From a virus: a stretch of DNA of 37,774 nucleotides. Location of the stretch: IMG/VR virus record IMGVR_UViG_3300007734_000655, positions 1 to 37,774 of that record; one strand, written 5' to 3'. The notes beneath the pieces are model-generated. The model saw nothing but the letters and a program-made list of their open reading frames with translations, had not been told where the DNA came from and ran no database searches. How positions within the stretch are numbered: the stretch's first letter is position 1; each line of letters opens with the position of its first letter. Shown here one piece after another: positions 6,693-13,416 of the stretch. A program made the position numbers and the translations under genes.

Positions 6693-6931
6693 CAGGCTTC
6701 AACTCAAAGCGCCAGATGGCGCAGGACAAGCTGACTGATGAGGCAGACACGCTGACCATTGTGTACCAAAGAGGGTTTGCCGATGGCAAGCGATCAGCAG
6801 AGCGCAAGCCGCTGACGGATGAGGAGATACAAAAAATATGGGACGGTGCTGCTGGTGCGATACCCGGATGGTCGCGTCACATTGCATACGGCCAAGCCAT
6901 TGAAGCCAAACTGAAGGAGAAGAACACATGA
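6689..6931 (+). CDS. Small phage protein, 80 aa
   Basis: I use the ATG at 6689 (MTGFNSKRQMAQDKL) because AAGGAG lies six bases upstream and it overlaps the previous stop. A longer frame from 6587 would run inside the upstream gene. The motif RKPLTDEEIQKIWDGAAGAIPGW is common in small phage proteins; the C-terminus (YGQAIEAKLKEKN) is helical. Function unknown. Confidence 0.7.
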   Translation: MTGFNSKRQMAQDKLTDEADTLTIVYQRGFADGKRSAERKPLTDEEIQKIWDGAAGAIPGWSRHIAYGQAIEAKLKEKNT

Positions 6932-7719
6932 CTTACGGCCCCGCCGTCCTCAAGCAGTGCGAACACTGCAAGAAAGAATACAAGTGCCCCAACAGCAGGG
7001 CAAGCAAGTCGCGTTTCTGCACAATTACCTGTCGCAATAAATTCGGTTCGTTTGAGCGCATTGAGTACACCTGTGTCACCTGCAACGACAAGTTTATGGC
7101 GCTGCCTGACCACGGCGCGGCGCGGCGTTTTTGTAGTCGTAAATGTTTTTTGAAAAACTGCGTACAGCCCGAAGATAAAGAATGTAAAAACTGTGGTGCC
7201 GTATTCACCGCAATGCGATCCGCTACCGTTACGCATGGCGATGGTCGGCGACTGTACTGCTCCAAAAAATGCTATACAGAACATTCCCGTAAGTTTGAGG
7301 AAAAGAACTGTAGTTTTTGTGGAGAACTTTTTTACCCTCACAGCGTTAGTCGCGACATGACGCAAAAAACATGTTCATTGAAATGTAGGACGGCGTTTTT
7401 CTCCGGTGTTAACGCACATAATTTTCAAGGAGGGGCGCACAAACCGCAAGACTCTGCCCACAAGATGGTGCTCATTGGTAAACGTAAAGGATACGTGGGC
7501 AAATACACAGCGGAACATCGCGTGTTTATTGCTAAGCACTTGGGAAGGATGTTGACGCGAAACGAAATCGTCATACATATAAATAACCAAGGGCTTGACA
7601 ACAGGCTGTCAAATTTATTTATATGTGCCTCAATGAGTGAGTACTCTCGTAGGAGGGGTGGGTCTTTGCCGTGGCCCAAGAAAAGTAACTTGGAAAATTT
7701 TAAGGAGCGCAACACATGA
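6928..7719 (+). CDS. HNH endonuclease with four tandem zinc ribbons
   Basis: This 263-residue protein has four regular CxxC...CxxxC modules: C11/C14 with C31/C35, C49/C52 with C69/C73, C86/C89 with C111/C115, and C128/C131 with C149/C153. A C-terminal HNH_3-like nuclease region reads EHRVFIAKHLGRML (H197), then IHINNQGLDNRLSNL (H217). The domain normally cuts DNA with a metal ion, and the zinc modules should bind DNA or bridge to a partner. It is richer in A+T than its neighbours and sits in the small-gene train, as a free-standing homing endonuclease would. SD GAAGGAG is good. Confidence 0.75.
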   Translation: MTYGPAVLKQCEHCKKEYKCPNSRASKSRFCTITCRNKFGSFERIEYTCVTCNDKFMALPDHGAARRFCSRKCFLKNCVQPEDKECKNCGAVFTAMRSATVTHGDGRRLYCSKKCYTEHSRKFEEKNCSFCGELFYPHSVSRDMTQKTCSLKCRTAFFSGVNAHNFQGGAHKPQDSAHKMVLIGKRKGYVGKYTAEHRVFIAKHLGRMLTRNEIVIHINNQGLDNRLSNLFICASMSEYSRRRGGSLPWPKKSNLENFKERNT

Positions 7720-7898
7720 TCACTGAAGATGATGAGTTTGAGCGCATTGAGCGCGAGATTGAGCAACGGAAAAAGAAAGTTGACGATGATCTCATGGTGG
7801 TCTACTCATTGCGGCTAACTAAAGCACAGCGCGTCAAGATGTTGCAACTTGGTGGCCCGAAGTGGATAAGGAATCAAATTGATAAGGAAAAAACATGA
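7716..7898 (+). CDS. Small phage protein, 60 aa
   Basis: A strongly charged helix (MITEDDEFERIEREIEQRKK) precedes YSLRLTKAQRVKMLQLGG and a basic tail. ATGA overlaps link it to the HNH gene before and the 143-residue gene after. The last segment could bind nucleic acid, but no known family is recognised. Confidence 0.6.
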   Translation: MITEDDEFERIEREIEQRKKKVDDDLMVVYSLRLTKAQRVKMLQLGGPKWIRNQIDKEKT

Positions 7899-8326
7899 GT
7901 ACAAATCAAGAATATTGGGATGCTTGTTTAATACGGACTTGGCGTCAGGCAGGAACTGTAATAGATGCGATTCAAATGTTTCAGAGCATAACAAAGAAAG
8001 ACTTTGTAGAGGAAGTACCACGCCTGAAACGTGTTCCCAAACTTGGGTATCCGTGGCACACCGGAATCCGGGTTTTTGTGAGTAAACACCTTAGCAAAAT
8101 AAGCAAACGTCTTTGGGATCAGCCTCCAGAAAAAGACTTGCCGCTTTTACAGAAACTAAAAACGTCCGACTACGATACCGAAGTAGATGTTTTATCAGAG
8201 GATAAAGAGTTACAGAAAGAATATAGATTGCTAAGATTTAACAAAAAAATAAATGAACTTCAAACTACTAAGTACAGCAAACGAAATCAAAAAACAGATT
8301 GGAATGTTCATCAAGGCCCACGATGA
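7895..8326 (+). CDS. Unrecognised AT-rich accessory protein, 143 aa
   Basis: This basic, soluble protein (MSTNQEYWDACLIRTWRQAG) has no family I recognise. Base composition is clearly more A+T-rich than the replication genes upstream, which suggests recent acquisition. Start and stop both overlap neighbours (7895-7898 and 8323-8326). Its last segment is Lys/Asn/Arg-rich. Such end-of-operon genes are often host-takeover or anti-defence factors; that is inference only. Confidence 0.6.
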   Translation: MSTNQEYWDACLIRTWRQAGTVIDAIQMFQSITKKDFVEEVPRLKRVPKLGYPWHTGIRVFVSKHLSKISKRLWDQPPEKDLPLLQKLKTSDYDTEVDVLSEDKELQKEYRLLRFNKKINELQTTKYSKRNQKTDWNVHQGPR

Positions 8327-8517
8327 CCGATCTGCCTAACTTTGCGGCCTGGGAGCGAACGACACTGGACAGGTTTGCCCTGGACGCTTACCTGAGACTT
8401 CAGGCACAGCAAGAGGCACTTGAGCAGTTGCGGCAAGACCTGCGGGATGCTATGGCTGAACTACGTAAATGTACGTGTGCCGCTGCGGTCAATGATCAAC
8501 GCCTGCCGTCTAGGTAG
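8323..8517 (+). CDS. Small helical protein, 64 aa, last gene of rightward operon
   Basis: ATG 8323 (MTDLPNFAAWERTTLDRFA) overlaps the previous stop. The middle (LRLQAQQEALEQLRQDLRDAMAEL) is a predicted coiled coil, followed by KCTC. The last 57 bases are antisense to the 3' end of the M15 endolysin gene, so the two operons converge and overlap without a spacer. Function unknown. Confidence 0.6.
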   Translation: MTDLPNFAAWERTTLDRFALDAYLRLQAQQEALEQLRQDLRDAMAELRKCTCAAAVNDQRLPSR

Positions 8518-8883
8518 CAGGACTGATGTGTTGGGGATGCTGATATGCGTCCATGAGTCATACTCGCGGATGATCTGGTCATACGGCAACTTGGCTGCAA
8601 TGATTGCCCTCACAACGGCGTCAGGAGCCATCCCAGGCACTCGGAAATCACAGGCTAGTCCTTGCCTATGCTGAGAGGTATCTTTGCTGCCTACAGCGTC
8701 ATTAACGGCTTTTGAGCGAAAGGCAGAGTTGATCATTATGGGCTTGCCGTCCAGTTTGGTCTTGACCAACTCCAAGAACTGCGCCAGCCGGGTCAAGTTG
8801 GCAATCTCAGCCGCATTGGGTGTGTTGTCCAGGCTGCGGTGGTCTGTCACCGTCAACTCGGCAAGGCTGAAATGCGGGGTCAC
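8461..8883 (-). CDS. Endolysin, peptidase M15 (DD-/LD-carboxypeptidase type)
   Basis: This 140-residue protein starts FSLAELTVTDH and has the M15 zinc signature: SAFRSKAVNDAVG, then SQHRQGLACDF with ligands H72 and D79, then WTHISI with H113. The family cleaves peptide cross-bridges in peptidoglycan; here it would release virions. It has no signal peptide, so the upstream holin should give it access. The start overlaps the holin stop (ATGA, 8880-8883). It is the last gene of the late operon. Confidence 0.85.
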   Translation of the reverse strand: MTPHFSLAELTVTDHRSLDNTPNAAEIANLTRLAQFLELVKTKLDGKPIMINSAFRSKAVNDAVGSKDTSQHRQGLACDFRVPGMAPDAVVRAIIAAKLPYDQIIREYDSWTHISIPNTSVLLPRRQALIIDRSGTRTFT

Positions 8884-9266
8884 TTTGATGCTACGCCTTG
8901 GGTCTTCTCAAACGTCCGCAACCCGCCCAGGCCCAGCATCCCCATCATCAACTGCCATAAGTTATCGTCCAAGCCAGGAAAGGCCAATTCAGGCAGGAAG
9001 GCAGTCATAAAGGGCCGAGCTAGGTACTGGTAGGCCATCGCCAAAGCGCAGACCCAGCCAATTGCTGGACGCCAGCCCGACACAAACACGCTTGGGTTGC
9101 TGGCCTCTGCTTTGTTAATCTCAGTCTGCGCGGTCATCGCTGCCAGTTCGCCTGACTGTTGCAGCTTGAGCAACTCCAACCTCGCCGCATCTTGCGCGAC
9201 AGGATCCGGGATCAGCTTGTCAATCAGCTTGCTGCCAATCCCCAGAATAGCGTCAAGGCCGATCAT
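8880..9266 (-). CDS. Holin, 3TM (GTA-type) family
   Basis: This 128-residue protein has an amphipathic N-terminus (residues 1-55) containing PDPVAQDAARLELLKLQ, then FVSGWRPAIGWVCALAMAYQ (61-80), the hallmark of the GTA_holin_3TM family. More hydrophobic segments follow up to about residue 117. Holins of this kind open the inner membrane to let the endolysin act. ATGA overlaps join it to the secreted protein before it and the M15 endolysin after it. Confidence 0.8.
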   Translation of the reverse strand: MIGLDAILGIGSKLIDKLIPDPVAQDAARLELLKLQQSGELAAMTAQTEINKAEASNPSVFVSGWRPAIGWVCALAMAYQYLARPFMTAFLPELAFPGLDDNLWQLMMGMLGLGGLRTFEKTQGVASK

Positions 9267-9793
9267 GGCAAGTTACCGCCGACAGGGTAAGCAGACCCAA
9301 CAGGCGCAGAGGTCACCACAGTGGCCCCAACAGGCACTACAGCGCCGTTCCAAGGGCTTTCGTTCAATGGCCCAAGGCAATCTGCCAAAGTAGCGCCGTT
9401 GACCTTCTTGGGCCGAATGACGCAAGGGTATGACCACTGGTTCGCCATGCCGCCAGCGCCAGCCGTGGTGACAAATGTGCGTGGCTGCGCTTTGACCACC
9501 GCCCAGGTTGGCGCTTGGGGATAGTTCATCTCGGTTGAAAACAGCGACCAAACCGTGTTCTTGCCTTTCGGCGGCTTGCAGGATCCAATCAAATTGCGGT
9601 CACCGACAGCTTTGCCTGTCAGCACAGGGCAGACTGAAGTGCCTTCTTGGAAGGTTACGCCGCCAATGACCATCGTCTTGCTGGTTGGCGTTGTCGGACT
9701 GGCGGCGCAGAGCGCGTACTGTCCATCACACATGATGAGCGCCGGTTCAGCGTAGGCCGAGGCGACAAATAACAAAAATAGGTATTTCATCAT
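9263..9793 (-). CDS. Exported Cys-containing protein in lysis cassette, 176 aa
   Basis: The N-terminus (MMKYLFLLFVASAYAEPA) is a clear signal peptide with a likely cut after SAYA. The mature part has at least six cysteines (MCDGQYALC, SVCPV, GSCKPP, YPCVI, ADCLG), suggesting periplasmic disulfides. I use ATG 9793, which overlaps the previous stop; a frame to 9865 lacks a good start. It sits between an XhlA-like protein and the holin. Family not recognised with certainty; a spanin-like, exclusion or envelope role is only inference. Confidence 0.7.
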   Translation of the reverse strand: MMKYLFLLFVASAYAEPALIMCDGQYALCAASPTTPTSKTMVIGGVTFQEGTSVCPVLTGKAVGDRNLIGSCKPPKGKNTVWSLFSTEMNYPQAPTWAVVKAQPRTFVTTAGAGGMANQWSYPCVIRPKKVNGATLADCLGPLNESPWNGAVVPVGATVVTSAPVGSAYPVGGNLP

Positions 9794-10044
9794 TTTTTCC
9801 AGAATTGAACAAGTGAATAGACAATGGCCGCAGCCGCCCAGACGCCAACGCCACGATTGACCCACTGATCGACTTTGCGGTCAACCCTTTGCAGAGAAAC
9901 CTCATGGATGCCAATTTTGGTTTCTGCGTTGCTGAGTCGCTGGCCTTGGGTGGCCTGCCGTTCCTCAAACAAAATCAACTTGCCAACAGCGTCAGTTAGC
10001 TTGTCAACCTTGCTTTCCAATCGCCTGAAATCATCGTCAGTCAT
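9790..10044 (-). CDS. XhlA-like coiled-coil membrane protein
   Basis: This 84-residue protein has a charged coiled coil (MTDDDFRRLESKVDKLTDAV through HEVSLQRVDRKVDQW) and a single C-terminal membrane segment (VGVWAAAAIVYSLVQFW) with a Lys-Lys end. This is the layout of XhlA/haemolysin-type lysis proteins, which help holins at the membrane. Its position at the head of the lysis genes agrees. It overlaps both neighbours by four bases. Confidence 0.6.
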   Translation of the reverse strand: MTDDDFRRLESKVDKLTDAVGKLILFEERQATQGQRLSNAETKIGIHEVSLQRVDRKVDQWVNRGVGVWAAAAIVYSLVQFWKK

Positions 10045-10949
10045 CTGAATGTCCCGTTGTTGATAGCATCCATCATGCGCTTGCCGTACTTCTCCACCGC
10101 CGCCTTGGTGATGACGTACTCACCGCCCTGTAGCGCCCCGTAGCCATCGTCTGGTGCAGGAGCGCGGCCTTTGAGGTGTTCTGCATGAACCATACCGCCG
10201 TTGGCGTACAACCCAAATCCACCGCCAACGCCTGCATCCCCGTCACCACTGCCGCCCAATCCCCCGCCGCCAAACCCGCCGTAGCCACCCATGCCAGCAG
10301 AAGCATCGCCGTACAAGCCTGTTGAGCCAGAAGAGCCGCCGCCTTGCAATCCGCCACCCAAAGCGCCCAAAGCCGTCCCGGCAACAGATGACTGCGACAC
10401 CGGCGAACTCACAGCTTCATAAGCCATAGGGGCCAAAGCCGTCCCGGCAACAGATGACTGCGACACCGGCGAACTCACAGCTTCATAAGCCATAGGGGCC
10501 AAATCCGACCCAGTAATATTTGACTGACTCATTGGGCCACCAACGGTAGGCCCACTAAAGCCTAGCCTGTCGCCGCTGTCGTCAACATAACCATAATCTG
10601 GAGTGGCGTAGCCTGACTTCTCACTCGCCTGAAACCCCTGCCTAGCCGCAGCCATCGCCGCATCCGCAGGCGAAAGCTGAGACTTGTCGTACTGAGACAT
10701 ACCGTAGTTAACTGCTTTTGCAAGGCCAAGCGCGGGGCCAACACCAGGCATCATAGACATGGCAGCACTTGCAAACGGACTCATACCGTTAATTGCATCC
10801 CGCCAACCAGACCTATCCTGCGCTGGGCCTAACCCCATTGGGCCAGATGGCGGGGCATTACCAACGCCTTGATAGCCCTCACCACCCATCATCTGGTTTT
10901 GCTGCTGACGCCGCCGCAGCATCTCGTTGAAAGCATTGAGGTAGTACAT
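10041..10949 (-). CDS. Gly-rich virion-associated protein with internal tandem repeat
   Basis: This 302-residue protein starts MYYLNAFNEMLRRRQQQNQMM. The middle is Gly/Ser-rich with a 22-residue unit (APMAYEAVSSPVSQSSVAG) present twice and a weaker third copy. The C-terminus (GALQGGEYVITKAAVEKYGK..MMDAINNG) matches a conserved end found in phage virion proteins. AGGA lies seven bases before the ATG. It follows the ejection-protein genes, so a minor internal or tail protein is likely; no enzyme motif is visible. Confidence 0.65.
   Translation of the reverse strand: MYYLNAFNEMLRRRQQQNQMMGGEGYQGVGNAPPSGPMGLGPAQDRSGWRDAINGMSPFASAAMSMMPGVGPALGLAKAVNYGMSQYDKSQLSPADAAMAAARQGFQASEKSGYATPDYGYVDDSGDRLGFSGPTVGGPMSQSNITGSDLAPMAYEAVSSPVSQSSVAGTALAPMAYEAVSSPVSQSSVAGTALGALGGGLQGGGSSGSTGLYGDASAGMGGYGGFGGGGLGGSGDGDAGVGGGFGLYANGGMVHAEHLKGRAPAPDDGYGALQGGEYVITKAAVEKYGKRMMDAINNGTFR
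10369..10506. repeat. 66-bp tandem repeat, two near-identical copies
   Basis: Units 10375-10440 and 10441-10506 are almost base-for-base identical and keep the reading frame (22 residues). A degenerate partial unit follows at about 10507-10540. Near-perfect DNA identity indicates a recent duplication, probably by slippage or unequal recombination. Confidence 0.9.
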
Positions 10950-10957
10950 ATGTGTTC

Positions 10958-13405
10958 CTACTGCGTCATGGCGTTGGTGTTAGTAGCTTTAGGTGCTAAT
11001 TTGTTTTGGCCCGGAATGTCACTAGCAAAGCTAAACCCTGCTGCGCCAAGACGCCCAGCAGCAGAACTAGAGTAGCCTGCCACGCCTTGCAATATCAGCC
11101 GTCGAATCAAGCCTAACTTTTCTGCTTCAGACCCTGGTTTAGCGCCAATTTTTGCTAACTCTGCGGATATAAAGTCTGCCTCTTCTTTGCTTAGCATACC
11201 AAACTTTTCCAGCGCGGGACGCATCTGTTCGTTGAACTTTCTAATTGCCCCAGGCCCGGTTGCCATCTCTGAGGTAACTTGGCGCACAGCGTCAAACACT
11301 GCTTTCTTTGCATCTGGCGAACGCTCTATGACGGGCGCAATAGACGCCCACCTGTTTATGTCCCCGCCATTGACGGCATCCCGCACATTTTTTAGCGCCG
11401 CAGAACTGCTGTCCCAAATTTGATCCGCTAATGCCGCAGATTTGCTGCTCACTGCGCCAGCTTCTTTGGTAAGTGCTGCGGAACCAGCACGACCTTCAGT
11501 CAGCATTTTGTTGGCGGCTGCTTTTGCTTGGGGCGCCAGCGCGTTCAACTGAGGACTCAACCCCTTAATTTTTGCGCCTATGTTGGCTATTTCCCGTTCG
11601 CTGTTTTGCAATGTGTTTTGGTAGGCAATCACAGATGCCTTTACCTCTGGCACAGCGTTTAGAAACTCACGGTTGGTTGTCATCCAAGTACCCACCTCTT
11701 TGGAGGTTTGCTTGGACGCCAACTGGTTAGCTGTGTACTGTTTGGCGGCTTGCGTTGCCAACTCCTTGTCGCCAACCATCTCCACCAAAGACGCGAACAT
11801 TTTTGGCGTGGAGAAAAACGCGGTTGGTATCTTTGATGGGTCGCTGGCAAATTGCGTCAACGCACCTTTGTCAAGGCCGGTCAATTTAGTACCCGCCTTA
11901 GACCCAAAGACTTCTAGACCTGGGCGCGAGTCAGCGTATTGAGTCAGCAACCGAGTCTGAGCGTCACCAGCAAAATCTTTTTGGACTTGAGACACTAGCC
12001 CATAAAATTCTTTTTGCGCTACGTTACCAATGGCTTTATAGCCTTCATCCGCCTCACCCCTAAACGCCTCGCCCAACATACGCCGCGCATCGTCAATAGC
12101 TTGAAACGTGGGTTTTTCTGGCGGTTTGGCCGGGCTTTTGATAGACACAACACCACCACCGGGAACAGGCTGAAACGCCACAGGCGCTTCGCCGACTCTT
12201 GTTGGTACGGTAATCTGGTCAAGTATTTTTTGGTAGCCCCTAGCCACATCTGGAGAGTGAACGCCGGGTTTTAATTCTGCTTTTAGTCTATCTACCAACG
12301 CCTTGTATGAACTTAAATCAGTGACTGAATTATTTGTTGCTTCTAAGTTAGAAACAATATCGTCCACTTCAGTTTTAGTTTTTGTGTACGCCGCAGATGC
12401 TGCGGTTTTTAAGTCGCCTTGGCGTTTTGCTGCTGCGTTTTGTAACTCACCGCCTATAGTGGCTAAAGGCCGGTTCTCACCAATCGTGCTGACTGTGCTT
12501 AACCCAGCATTTCTTGCTTGGTCTTGAAGTGTTTTAAGGTACGCTTGTTGAGACTGAATGTCGGCCCGTTGACCTGGCACTTTTGCCAGTTCTGCATCTG
12601 CCGCCAAACTTGCTCTTCGCGCCACGTCAGCGGCTTGTGAATGCAATGCGGTCGCCCTAGCTTCACCAGCGGCCCGTGCTTCTGAAGCCCCCAACTCCAT
12701 TGCTTCGCCAAGTTTTAACATGGCTCTGCCGGGTTCTTGTTCGCCCATAACGCTGGACTGTATTTCAGTAAGCTGTTTCTGCTCGGCAGGCGATAAACGC
12801 CCGTTAGTAAGTTTGGCAAGCATTGACTTTGCATAACTTATGGCGGCTTGTTGTGGGCCACCTGAAACCGTAAACTTACCCAACTGCAAAGCCAATGGCG
12901 CTAGTTCAGGCGTCACAGCGCCGCCAGCAAGCCTTGCTATTTCAGCCACTGGTTGACTAGCGCCTGACACTTCAGCAACTTGCCCAGATGTTTCGCTGGC
13001 TAAACCGCTAACGCCTCCGCTTATGCTTCGCATTGCTGGCCCGGCAGCTTTTGCACCAGCGGCCATAAAATTTAACGCGCCGCTTATAGGTCGCAAAAAA
13101 GGTACGCCTTGAGCCAGCGTTGACGCGCCTTGCAATATTTGAGGCGCTACTGCGCCCATAACAGTCCCTATCGCGCCAGCCCCGCCTATGGCTGTCAATG
13201 GGTCTATACGGCTGGTGTCTTTTGGGCCACCGTACTTCCGCTCTGCCATTGGGTTGCCTGTGGCAGCGCCGCCCTCTGTGGTCTGAAAAGCTAAATGAGG
13301 ATTCTGTTTAATAACTTCCGCTTCTACTTCACTTTGCGTAGCCCCGTCAGGGCCGTCAAGTCTGTAAGTTTTACCGTCGGGCGCTGAAATGCTATATGTT
13401 GCCAT
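10958..13405 (-). CDS. Large ejection/internal virion protein (gp16 position)
   Basis: This 815-residue protein starts YSISAPDGKTYRLDGPDG, followed by ATQSEVEAEVIKQNP, a motif found at the N-termini of phage DNA-injection proteins. Hydrophobic, Gly/Ala-rich stretches follow (about residues 70-150), then long Ala-rich coiled coils. It has the place of P22 gp16 (609 residues), the last of the three ejection proteins, but is longer. It probably leaves the capsid with DNA and helps form a channel across the envelope. AAAGGAAATT lies before the ATG. No transglycosylase motif was identified. Confidence 0.7.
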   Translation of the reverse strand: MATYSISAPDGKTYRLDGPDGATQSEVEAEVIKQNPHLAFQTTEGGAATGNPMAERKYGGPKDTSRIDPLTAIGGAGAIGTVMGAVAPQILQGASTLAQGVPFLRPISGALNFMAAGAKAAGPAMRSISGGVSGLASETSGQVAEVSGASQPVAEIARLAGGAVTPELAPLALQLGKFTVSGGPQQAAISYAKSMLAKLTNGRLSPAEQKQLTEIQSSVMGEQEPGRAMLKLGEAMELGASEARAAGEARATALHSQAADVARRASLAADAELAKVPGQRADIQSQQAYLKTLQDQARNAGLSTVSTIGENRPLATIGGELQNAAAKRQGDLKTAASAAYTKTKTEVDDIVSNLEATNNSVTDLSSYKALVDRLKAELKPGVHSPDVARGYQKILDQITVPTRVGEAPVAFQPVPGGGVVSIKSPAKPPEKPTFQAIDDARRMLGEAFRGEADEGYKAIGNVAQKEFYGLVSQVQKDFAGDAQTRLLTQYADSRPGLEVFGSKAGTKLTGLDKGALTQFASDPSKIPTAFFSTPKMFASLVEMVGDKELATQAAKQYTANQLASKQTSKEVGTWMTTNREFLNAVPEVKASVIAYQNTLQNSEREIANIGAKIKGLSPQLNALAPQAKAAANKMLTEGRAGSAALTKEAGAVSSKSAALADQIWDSSSAALKNVRDAVNGGDINRWASIAPVIERSPDAKKAVFDAVRQVTSEMATGPGAIRKFNEQMRPALEKFGMLSKEEADFISAELAKIGAKPGSEAEKLGLIRRLILQGVAGYSSSAAGRLGAAGFSFASDIPGQNKLAPKATNTNAMTQ

Positions 13406-13416
13406 AACAATTTCCT

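Noticed and set aside
6928-7719. Zinc-ribbon repeats considered as a transposase or IS element
   Set aside because: No terminal inverted repeats, target duplications or DDE/HUH motifs; an HNH_3 region is present instead.
10369-10506. Possible CRISPR array
   Set aside because: Only two contiguous units with no spacers; it is a coding tandem duplication.
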